A stretch of 64,000 nt of DNA from Homarus americanus (Eukaryota; Arthropoda; Malacostraca; Decapoda; Nephropidae), in NCBI RefSeq assembly GCF_018991925.1, contig NW_024736071.1:9257231-9321230 (forward strand). Reading direction: 5' to 3'. Below, piece after piece: positions 55,701-64,000 of the stretch. Position 1 is the stretch's first letter; every line of letters begins with the position of its first letter. The notes under the pieces are model-generated. The model saw only the letters and a program-made list of their open reading frames with translations, was not told the origin of the DNA and ran no database searches. The translations under genes and the position numbers were made by a program.

Positions 55701-56452
55701 TTTTTCAAAAAGAAAAAAACTCCATATAACCATGATTAAGTTGTTCTTCAGACTTCTTGCAGTAGTTTCCCCATCTTTAACTGCAAATATTCAGTGCAAA
55801 TAATCAAGAATTAGAGAATCAGGGTAAGAACCTTCTAAACTATCATTGTATGTAACCTCTGTTATATCATTGCTTCTTTAGGAAAATTGGTGTTGACTTC
55901 AGGTACCTTTTCTAGGAATGTAACCTGACATAAGTCAAAGGGTGGCCTATGTATAAAATAAAACTTCATGTGTTAAAAAATTACAAGACCAAGTTAGCAA
56001 ATCATTTGCATATAGCAGTAACAATAGTGGTAGATGCAAAGTGGAAAGAGCAACACACAGTATTAATAAAATCATAATCAAAAGTTAGATAGAAAATTTT
56101 GCAAAAAGTACAAAAACACAAAAAGAAGAATGCGGACTAGATATGGAAATATCTTATACCCAATTTGCTGGCAAAATTTACTTAAGGTAACATTCCTGCA
56201 TTCTCATTTTTCATCACTAATAGTTTCACTTTTATGCAATTCTCATTTACTGTACATTGTCATCCAACAAACTTTGCACTTTTAAGTTTCAATAAAAACA
56301 AAAGATGATCCATACAATATTTCCATTTCCTTTTTCCAAACTAAATCCTTCCCAACAACCATTTTATTTACCCTGAAAATGCAAATAACATTGTTAATCA
56401 AGTTAAAAAAATTGCATCATTATGATTACAAAACTGTTGCAATATGTATTAC

Positions 56453-56684
56453 CATAATAAAAGACATATATCTGAGGGATCCAAATGTATTTCTTAGGAT
56501 CTCTTGTTCTGTAGTCTGCCCTTTTCTTACACACAACACTCCTATCTTGTGAGTCTCCTGAGGTCGTATGAGATCTATTACTCTTAGGGCACGTTGGAAC
56601 TCGATTCTGTCAGTAGGAAGCAGAAGTGGACGATCCTCAGTATCCCCCAGCTGCCCATGATAATACAGCTGAAGAAAGACGAAG
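56453..56684 (-). CDS. TSC2: TSC2 exon at the start of the GAP domain
   Basis: The acceptor tttgcag precedes 56684 and the donor gtaata follows 56453; 232 bp, beginning with the last base of a codon and ending in phase 0. It reads FVFLQLYYHGQLGDTEDRPL, PTDRIEFQRALRVIDLI, RPQETHKIGVLCVRKGQ and SLRYMSFIM, matching tuberin '[20 protein letters not shown]...THKIAVLYVGEGQ...SYRYTEFLTG'. It joins to the exon at 42555 after a 13.9-kb intron. No more upstream TSC2 exon was found up to 64000. Confidence 0.9.
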
Positions 56685-57099
56685 CTGCAAAGAGATTCAG
56701 TTTCAGCTAAAAGTTCATGATGATATTCCTAAATATAGACAACATGGTTGATTATCACAGCAACTACCCTGTAACAGGATACATTACGATAACATAGCAT
56801 GAGTTTACTACAGTATATCATTGACATTTATATAAATTCTACTATTTGACAGTGAATGTGAAGAAACATCCACACAATATTAAGTCATATACAGTAAAGG
56901 TCTAAAATTCCGGATGCCAGAAATCCGGACCACCTGAGAATCCGGACTTTTCGAAAACTTTTTTTATTTTTTATTTTTATTTTTTAGCTGGCTTTTGTGT
57001 GTATATGCGCATGCATGAGCGCCACAGCTGCACAGCGACAACAAGCGACCACGCAGTTGCCACTTTAAAATGAGCAATCAAACTGTGACAATGTATGTA

Positions 57100-57939
57100 C
57101 AGTGGTCCCTCGGTTAACGAACACAATCCGTTCCAGCAGGTGTTCGTTAACCGAAAAATTCGTTAACCGAAACCATTGTTTCAATGGGTTTTTGGGTAAT
57201 TGGTTCCAGCTCACCGAAAATTGCCTAAATTCAACAAAAATAGTAGAAAAGTTCACTTACTTTGAGGTGTGTATGTAGAAGGCTCCTGGATGATGATGAT
57301 GATGATGGGAATTAGAATGGGGGTGGAGGAGAAGGAAGAAGAGAAGGCATTGGGGTGGAAGAGAAGTCCTCCAGGCCCATGGCACCATTCACCCATAAAA
57401 TTTTAGTTCTCTTGGTGTATTTCAAGATTATTTTCTTTAAATCAACACTGCACTGCATTATATATTGTCAATATGTAAAATATATTTCAAAATGACCAAT
57501 AATTTGCTTGGAAACAGAAAAAAAGCGTTTAGTTGAAGAGAGTCTCAAGCAAGATGTTACCTCCAGTGAAAACAGAGAGACACTAACGCCTGTTTGCTGT
57601 ATTAAGAGGCTGGATGCTGCGCATTAAACTAGCCACTTTACCTTCAATTATGTTCAATAATTGTTAAAATGACTAAAAAATTGAATATTAAACTTTTAAA
57701 ATTATTGAATAGTATAAACTTCTTGATATTTACTAAAATAGTAAGGAATTTAAGCCCTAGAACCGATTAATGTATTGGCGGACTAATACTAAAGCTGGTT
57801 GACCGGCCAGTGCAAGCGAAAACATGTTGAGGTCAGTTCGTAAGAAATTCGTTAACCGAATTTTTGTTCGTTAACCGAATTTAAGAATCTTATGGGAAGC
57901 AGTTCGTTAACCGAAATTTCGTTAACCGAGGGACCACTG
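57100..57939. mobile_element. Nested non-autonomous Tigger-like element
   Basis: Excellent inverted ends, CAGTGGTCCCTCGGTTAACG on both sides, with TA at 57098-57099 and 57940-57941. The motif ttcgttaaccgaa is repeated inside each end. No coding region; a (gat)n stretch lies near 57290-57306. Confidence 0.85.
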
Positions 57940-57992
57940 TAATTTTGAATCTTACTCTTTCCATTTACAGAGTACTGTACAAGCCCATAATA

Positions 57993-58178
57993 ATGGCTCC
58001 TAAAGTAGATAAACTTCGTTGTGTGAAGAGAAAGAAGAACACGTTGAAATTGAGTGACAAACTTGAAATAATTAAGAAAATAGAACGTGGTGTGAGCAAT
58101 ACTGTTCTAATGGAAACATACGACATTGGAAAGTCGACAATTTATGATATAAAAAAGGCAAATATTAAAATTCTATAA
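57993..58178 (+). pseudogene. pogo/Tigger transposase N-terminal fragment
   Basis: 61 codons from ATG: KRKKNTLKLSDKLEIIKKIE then GKSTIYDIKK, a clean CENP-B/pogo-type N-terminal helix-turn-helix. A stop follows immediately and no catalytic region exists, so the element is a deletion derivative. Such a DNA-binding-only peptide could in principle bind element ends, but expression is unknown. Confidence 0.7.
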
Positions 58179-58385
58179 TTCACAGCTTTTTCTTTAAAAC
58201 TGCTCGTTTTGATAAATGAAGCATGCTATATTTGCTATTGAATAAGCTATCAAAATGTACCTGTTCATCTCTTCTTTATTCCTCCTTAAATTTGAATTTT
58301 AAAAGTACTGCCTAAGAAACCGGAAATCCGAAAATCCGGACCGACCCAATCCCCAAGCAGTCTGGATTTCTGGACTTCTACTGTA

Positions 58386-59282
58386 GTTACAGGTCAGCTG
58401 TTAGTTCACCCAACATTCCTATAAAAATACAGTCTATGTCTCCAGAGGACAAACAGGTTTTAGAGCCATATATTTTACTGTACTTAATTTAAATGTAGAG
58501 AACAAAATGAGATTTCATAGCCCATCCCTATCATAAATACACTCACTGACCCACACATTTAATCCCTCATGAAAGTTAATGAGAGAATGTAGTGTGTATG
58601 TCTTAAAATCCAGCCTCCAGTTTCAAAACAACCACTGGGTCAATGTTAACCTGTATTCATATTTCAGCTCATTTGAATCAGCTATATGGGATAAGTCCCA
58701 GCCCTTAAAAATCAATAAACCCAAAAATTTGTGACCAAAGGCACAATGTTTTTGAGAGCTGGTTAACAACCACCAATGCTAGGGCCAGCCACTTCTGACA
58801 TGCTTACCCATGCTCAGTAGGGTTGGTACAGTGTCAACAAACCTTATGGAACAGTACAGTGATATCCCCATTAGCAAGAACAATTGGTGCAGAGCTCTTC
58901 CTGGGATGAGAGATTTCTGGGTAATGAGACAAATTTTTCTTGGTATTGGGAAAAGGTTCTTAGAGTCTAAACTATGTATAGAGCACAGATAGACACTAGC
59001 CCACATCCCCGGAATGTTTCTGGGTATTGGGGAAATTTTTCCAAGAGTCTAAGAGTCTAAACTACGCACCTCATCTTGACTCCAAACTGTGCATCTAATC
59101 TCGGCTCTAAGCTAAGCATCTCATCCTCCCATCTCACATGGACAGCGGTAAAGCGCAAAACTCTCATCAATATGTAAAGGGTTAGAGCCTCGGCCCGGAC
59201 ACAAGTGAGAAGGGTGTTATCCAGTGTGACCCTACCAAACACCATAGCTTTCCCAGTCCCCGGTCTCCTCCTCTACTATTAC
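58386..59282. other. Non-coding region upstream of known TSC2 exons
   Basis: No TSC2 exon or other gene recognised. Two similar blocks (ttggtattgggaaaaggttcttagagtctaaact at about 58940 and tgggtattggggaaatttttccaagagtctaagagtctaaact at about 59022) are a diverged duplication. Confidence 0.35.
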
Positions 59283-59337
59283 TGGATAAACCGCCCAAAA
59301 GGCTAGTAAGCTGATACGTGGCGAATATGATAAAAAA
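59283..59337 (+). repeat. Detached LINE 3'-tail remnant
   Basis: ataaaccgcccaaaaggctagtaagctgatacgtggcgaatatgataaaa follows the family's tail pattern (accgcccaag.ggctaacgagccgatc.gtggtgaag.ggataaaa) seen at 32225-32275 and 36759-36810. No RT remains. Confidence 0.5.
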
Positions 59338-59364
59338 AATATATACAGTATACATGTATATATA

Positions 59365-61756
59365 CAGGTAGTCCCCGACTTATGACTGACTCAACTTACG
59401 TCAATCTCCACTTACGACCTGCTCTGACCGTACGACCGTCTGCACATACGACCGCCGCAGTCGTGACCAAAATTTTTTTCAAATGACGCGCGCATATTCT
59501 ATACCGAAACATTTCCGTCCCGGGCGAGAGCGTGGCTTGTTGGGTCACCGTGTGGGTACAGCTCCCACTCAGTGGAGCGCTTAGTTGGTGTTTGGCTATC
59601 GTATCCTATACTGATCGCGCTGTGTACCTACATTATTATTGTATTTAATTGACTTTATAATGACTGGAAAGCGTACAAGTGCAAGTGCTGGTGGTGCTCA
59701 GAAGAAAAGGAGACAGGCAATTACTTTTGAGATGGAAATGAAGATAGTAATGCAATATGAGAATGGAAAAACAGTAGCAACAATCTCACGCGACCTAGGT
59801 TTCTCGCACTCGACCATATCCACTATTCTGAAGGACAAGGAATGTATTCGTGATGTAGTGAAAGGAACAACACCTATAAAGGGAACTGTAATTTCGAAGA
59901 AAAGACAAGGTCCTATTCACGATATGGAAAAATTATTGGTGATATGGATAGAAAACCAAATACAGAAGCGTGTACCCTTAAGCCTTCTAACCATACAGGC
60001 TAAAGCAAGAAGCCTGTTCCAAAGCCTGAAGGAGCAGGCAGATGAATGTGAGCAAACCTTTACAGCAAGTCATGGGTGGTTTAATAGATTTAAAAAACAC
60101 TACAGTTTACACAATGTTAAGGTGAGTGGAGAGGCAGCTAGTGCCAATGTTGGTGCTGCCGAAGCTTTTAAGGGGGAGTTAGATGATGTGATTGTGGAAG
60201 GAAATTATTTGCCTGAGCAAATATTCAATGTGGATGAGGCTGGATTATTGTGGAAGCACATGCCTGAGTGGACATACATCCACAAAGAGGTGAAAACAAT
60301 GCCAGGATTCAAGGCATTCAAGGACAGAATTACACTTCTGTTGGGGGGTAATGTTGCTTGTTTCAACTTAAAGCCCTTCATGATCTATCATTCAGAGAAC
60401 CCCAGGGCTTTAAAACATGTCAGCAAGCACACACTGCCAGTGTTTTATTGCAGTAACAAGAAAGCCTGGAAGACCATTGTACTGTTTGAGGATTGGTTCA
60501 TGAATTATTTCATTCCTCGAGCCAAGGAGTATTGTCTGCAACAAGGGGTTGCATTCAAGATTTTATTAATTTTAGATAATGCTCCGGGACACCCACCACA
60601 CCTGGACGACATGCACCCTGACGTTAAGGTAGTGTACATTCCACCTAACACTACCTCCATCATCCAACCCATGGATCAAGGTGCTATTGCTGCCTTTAAA
60701 GCGTATTATTTACGTACGAGCTTCGTTCAGGCTGTTGCTGCTACTGAAGGTGAGAAAACGCTCAGAGACTTTTGGAAGGAGTACAACATTTTGTCATGTA
60801 TAAAGAACATTCGTGCAGCATGGGATCAGGTTACAAAACATTGCATGAATGGAATATGGAAGAAACTCCTGAAAAGATATGTGCACAGTTTCAAAGGTTT
60901 TAATGAAAATAAAGTTATTTCTGATATTAGTAACAAGATAGTGGAGTTAGGTAAACAGCTTGAGTTAGAAATTGATAATGAAGATGTTGAACAGTTGGTT
61001 GAAAGTGTAGCAAAAGAGCTCAGTAACGAAGATCTCATCGAACAGGAAGCACACAAAGATGCAGACGAAGAAGCCAGTCTAAATGTAGAAGAAGGACCTG
61101 CACCCCCCAAAAAGTTTTCAGTGAAGCAATGGCAGAGGCATTTGCTACAATCAATAAAGGAATGCAAATGTTTGATGGCATGGATCAAAATTATGAGCAT
61201 TTTGTCAAAGTTGACAGAATGATCCAAGATGCACTTGCTTGCTACAGATAAATTTATGATGAAAAGAAAAAGCAAACTGTGCAGTCTAAATTGGACATCT
61301 ATTTTAAGAAGTCCCCCAGTGCTGTCTCCTCACGCCCCAGCAGTGCTGCCTCTTCACTCCCTCAAGATGATCCAATACCTTCAACCAGTATGTTTTCACA
61401 GCACATAAACCTGTCTGAAGAAAGCAACATTGATGACCCACCCAGCCCTGTCTCCTCCTCTGCTTCATCCAATTAATATAGTCTCCATGTATACCTGTAA
61501 ATAGAAAATTATGGGGACCCTGTGTGTATTCAGCTGACTATATTAAAGGTAAGTGCTCAGTCACACTGTACCCATTCCTCATTATTTATTTATTTTACTG
61601 TACTGTATTTCATTGTAGATTTTATTTTATTTTATTTTATTTTTATTTTTTTATTTATTTTTTTATTTTTTTTTTATTCTATGTCGGACGTACGACCATT
61701 CTGACTTATGACCTGGATTTGGGTCCCTAACCCCGTCATAAAACGGGGAGCATCTG
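59365..61756 (+). mobile_element. Tigger DNA transposon, nearly complete
   Basis: 2.39 kb; CAGGTAGTCCCCGACTTATGAC at left, CAGATGCTCCCCGTTTTATGAC at right (minus), TA on both sides (59363-59364, 61757-61758). It contains a long transposase frame. It is the best-preserved DNA transposon in the window. Confidence 0.88.
59660..61222 (+). CDS. Tigger transposase, almost intact, C-terminal frameshift
   Basis: I take the ATG at 59660 (MTGKRTSASAGGAQ...), since relatives begin there; an earlier in-frame ATG is at 59639. The 520 codons include the CENP-B-like N-terminal helix-turn-helix (about residues 18-60), the second DNA-binding half (about 85-165), and the DDE domain with Asp192 (NVDEAG), Asp306 (ILDNAPGHP) and Asp339 (PMDQG). 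The spacing and sequence of these are as in Tigger enzymes. Family members usually have NVDETG. One A is missing near 61126 (relatives read gtgaaacaaatggc), which shifts the frame. The true tail continues in frame at 61279-61476, after another stop at about 61249. The catalytic core could still be made. Confidence 0.85.
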   Translation: MTGKRTSASAGGAQKKRRQAITFEMEMKIVMQYENGKTVATISRDLGFSHSTISTILKDKECIRDVVKGTTPIKGTVISKKRQGPIHDMEKLLVIWIENQIQKRVPLSLLTIQAKARSLFQSLKEQADECEQTFTASHGWFNRFKKHYSLHNVKVSGEAASANVGAAEAFKGELDDVIVEGNYLPEQIFNVDEAGLLWKHMPEWTYIHKEVKTMPGFKAFKDRITLLLGGNVACFNLKPFMIYHSENPRALKHVSKHTLPVFYCSNKKAWKTIVLFEDWFMNYFIPRAKEYCLQQGVAFKILLILDNAPGHPPHLDDMHPDVKVVYIPPNTTSIIQPMDQGAIAAFKAYYLRTSFVQAVAATEGEKTLRDFWKEYNILSCIKNIRAAWDQVTKHCMNGIWKKLLKRYVHSFKGFNENKVISDISNKIVELGKQLELEIDNEDVEQLVESVAKELSNEDLIEQEAHKDADEEASLNVEEGPAPPKKFSVKQWQRHLLQSIKECKCLMAWIKIMSILSKLTE

Positions 61757-61857
61757 TATATATATATTACATTTAGACAGTGGGCACGAACAAAAATATT
61801 TATGGCTAGCGAAAAAGTGTATACCGGGTAGTTATATTTACAGCATCTATTCTAATT

Positions 61858-63005
61858 GTGTTACTTTTATCCTCTTCACCACTGATCAACTCGTTAGCCA
61901 CTTGGGCGATCGATCACGTCTCTGTTACGCACTGTTGGTGGGTACTGGGCATCCACCGGCTCCTGAATGTACCTGAACCTGCTCCAGTGTTGGTCAAGTC
62001 TGGTCTTGAAAGAGCTCACACTCGGTGCCATCACAACACTTTCTGGCAGATTGTTATAAGAAATCAAAACTTTCACTCCGAAAAACTTTGCCCTCACAGT
62101 TTTCTGGACTTGCGGCTTCTTCAATCTTGAGCTGTGATCCCTTGTGGGGCGAGCGTCTGCCAGCTCCAAGTAAGGACACTCGATTGAGTAGTGCCCCTTG
62201 AGATGCTTATACACCTCAATTAGATCGCCCCTTGCCAGTCTGTAGTATACGCTAGGCAAGTTCAGGCGCTCCAACCTCTCAGGGTAGTTGAGGTGCCGAA
62301 GTGCAGGCACCAGTCTGGTGGCCCTCCTTTGAACATTTTCAACCACCTGACAGTCCATAGCATATCTCGGGGACCAGACGGGGTGACAGTACTCCAGATG
62401 GGGAAGCACTACACTCTTGAAGATCGTTACGAGGGACGGACAGTCTAGATATCTGAAAGACCTTCTTATAAGACCCAATAAATTATTTGCCTGATTTACC
62501 TTCTTCTCGCAATGGCCCAAGAACTTCAGCTCATTGTCAACATATACACCTAGGTCCTTCTCACATTCAGTCTCAACTAGTGCACTTTCTTCATCCCGTT
62601 GGGACATATGAAACACCTCCTTACCGTTGGTACGCCCCAGGTGCATCCTCTTACACTTCGTGACATTGAATCTCAGCAGTCATTTCTTCAACCATTCATG
62701 GAGCTCACAGACATCCTTCCGCAGCTCTTCACAGTCCACTTGGTTCTTGATTTCCCGAAATAACTTGGCGTCAACCGCAAACATTTATATGGAGGAGTGT
62801 ACGTCAGGCATGTCATTTATGAAACAAACAAACAACAGCAGGCCCAATACATTGCCCTGTGGTTCCCCTCTTGTGACCACACACTGCTTGCGGTCATGTA
62901 GAAAGTCTTCTATTTACGCTAGGACATTTCCCCGAATTCCGTACCCTTCCAGTTTGATTTTCAGCCTTTCGTGGCGTACACTGTTGAAAGCCTTGGCAAA
63001 ATCTA
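61858..63005 (-). pseudogene. LINE copy C, 3' half of RT
   Basis: On the minus strand, 62646-61894 is open for 250 codons: MHLGRTNGKEVFHM..., VDNELKFLGHCEKKVNQANN, LGLIRRSFRYLDCPSLVTIF and VVLPHLEYCHPVWSPRYAMD, to the family's usual end (VRNRDVIDRPSG). Upstream of it the catalytic box is FAVD (about 62780), a lost Asp. The copy is cut at 63005 by the Tigger element. It is the cleanest C-terminal half of the three copies. Confidence 0.8.
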
Positions 63006-64000
63006 GCTACTCCTTGACTTACAACATACTCGACCTACGACCACCTACACTTACGACCTGCCTCAGTCGGTACGACCATCTGCACATACGACCGCCGCAG
63101 TCGGTACCAAATTTTTTTTCAAAAGATGCGCGTATTTTCTATACCGAAACGTTTCCGTCCCGTATGAGAGCGTCGCGTGGGCTGGGTCACGCCACCTCGT
63201 GGCTACAGCACCCACGCCGTAGAGCGCTTAATTGGTGTTTGGCTGCCATTGTTGTCGATAATGATCATGCTGTGTACCGACATTATTTTAGTAACTAATT
63301 CACTTTAGAAGACTGGCAAGCGTAGAAGTGAGAGTGCTGGTGGTGCTCAGAAGAAAAGGGGCCAGTCAATTACTTTTGAGACGAAAATGAAGATGATAAT
63401 GCAGTATGAAAATGGAAAAACAGTAGCAACCATTTCACGCGACCTAGGCTTCTCGCACTCGACCATATCTACTATTTTGAAGGACAAGGAACGTATTCAT
63501 GAGGTAGTGAAAGAATCAGTACCTATAAAGAGAACTACACTATAATAACGAAGAAAAGACAAGGTCCTATTCATGAGATGGAAAAATTACTTGTGATATG
63601 GATGGAAGATCAGATACAAAAGCGTGTACCCTTAAGCCTTCTAACCTTACAGGCTAAGGCAAGAAGCCTTTTCGAAAGCCTGAAGGAGCAGGCAGGAGAT
63701 GAGTGTGACCAAACCTTCACAGCAAGTCATGAGTGGTTCCAAAGGTTTAAGAACTGCTACAGTTTGCATAGTGTAAAGGTGAGTGGAGAGGCAGCAAGTG
63801 TTGATGTTGGTGCTGCCGAAGCTTTTAGGGGGCAGCTAGATCGTGTCATTGTGGAGGGAAATTATTTGCCTGAGAAAATATTTAATATGGATGAAACTGG
63901 CTTATTCTGGAAGCGCATGCCTGAACGGACATACATCCACAAGAAGGCAAAAACAATGCCGGGATTCAAGGCATTCAAGGACTGAATCACACTTCTGTTG
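63006..64000 (+). mobile_element. Tigger transposon, truncated by window end
   Basis: After TA at 63004-63005, inserted in the LINE, the left end (GCTACTCCTTGACTTACAAC, normally CAGGTACTCC...) and leader match the 44659 and 59365 elements. The transposase follows to the end of the window. Confidence 0.75.
63309..63985 (+). pseudogene. Tigger transposase, start lost and broken
   Basis: The position of the start codon (63309) reads AAG, followed by TGKRRSESAGGAQKKRGQ. The helix-turn-helix (VATISRDLGFSHSTISTIL) is intact. A shift near 63538 is followed by the frame from 63578 (MEKLLVIWMEDQIQKRV...) up to IFNMDETGLFWKRMPERTY, first Asp present. A TGA at 63983-63985 then replaces an Arg codon seen in relatives. 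It is clearly inactive. Confidence 0.8.

Larger units (their letters stand above)
56892..58383 (+). mobile_element. pogo/Tigger-like element (outer)
   Basis: It starts CAGTAAAGGTCTAAAATTCC after TA (56890-56891) and ends with the complement of CAGTAGAAGTCCAGAAATCC before TA (58384-58385). The interior has a truncated transposase (57993-58178) and a nested element (57100-57939). Confidence 0.75.

Overview
This is eukaryotic, gene-poor, repeat-dominated DNA, probably from an arthropod and most likely a decapod crustacean. The evidence is spliced exons of a conserved animal gene, a run of arthropod-type TTAGG telomeric repeats, many Tigger/pogo transposons, CR1/Jockey-type LINEs, CsRn1-type Ty3/gypsy and BEL/Pao retroelements, hAT, tRNA- and 5S-derived SINEs, and long (AT)n and (CA)n tracts. 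The species assignment is inference.

The only conserved cellular gene I recognise is the 3' end of TSC2 (tuberin; gigas in flies), on the minus strand. Five exons (56684-56453, 42555-42436, 38405-38265, 37250-37080, 28007-27768) all have AG/GT borders and matching phases. Together they encode about 300 C-terminal residues, including the Rheb-directed GAP domain and its asparagine-thumb motif. The upstream exons are not visible and should lie beyond 64000. The introns (13.9, 4.0, 1.0 and 9.1 kb) are packed with transposons.

Layout: 1-780, tRNA-like SINE pieces. 781-4380, AT-rich DNA with a solo LTR (2166-2755), a related LTR (2873-3235) and a second solo LTR (3962-4379). About 4840-10514, a plus-strand LINE split by a 2.7-kb hAT element (5788-8504, 8-bp target duplication). 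About 10600-12890, a decayed minus-strand gypsy copy. 12891-27141, a giant foldback-like structure: two ~0.5-kb inverted ends, two inverted arms of a ~254-bp satellite, and a full-length CsRn1-like gypsy element (16185-21427) inserted in the left arm. 27142-27767, TSC2 downstream sequence with a minisatellite. 28008-37079 (TSC2 intron), a mosaic of Tigger, BEL/Pao and LINE pieces with a probable ~3-kb internal inversion, followed by a near-full-length degenerate LINE. 37251-38264, a short intron with a 5S rRNA-derived SINE. 38406-64000, nested Tigger/pogo elements and their internally deleted relatives, including one almost intact transposase (59660-61222), a family of long tandem duplications (49.7-53.9 kb), a third LINE copy (61858-63005), and a Tigger cut by the window end.

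The most striking object is the foldback structure at 12891-27141. It is a large, satellite-armed inverted repeat that I cannot assign to a named family. The second is the internal rearrangement at 28.9-33.0 kb. I found no operons, CRISPR arrays or prokaryotic genes.
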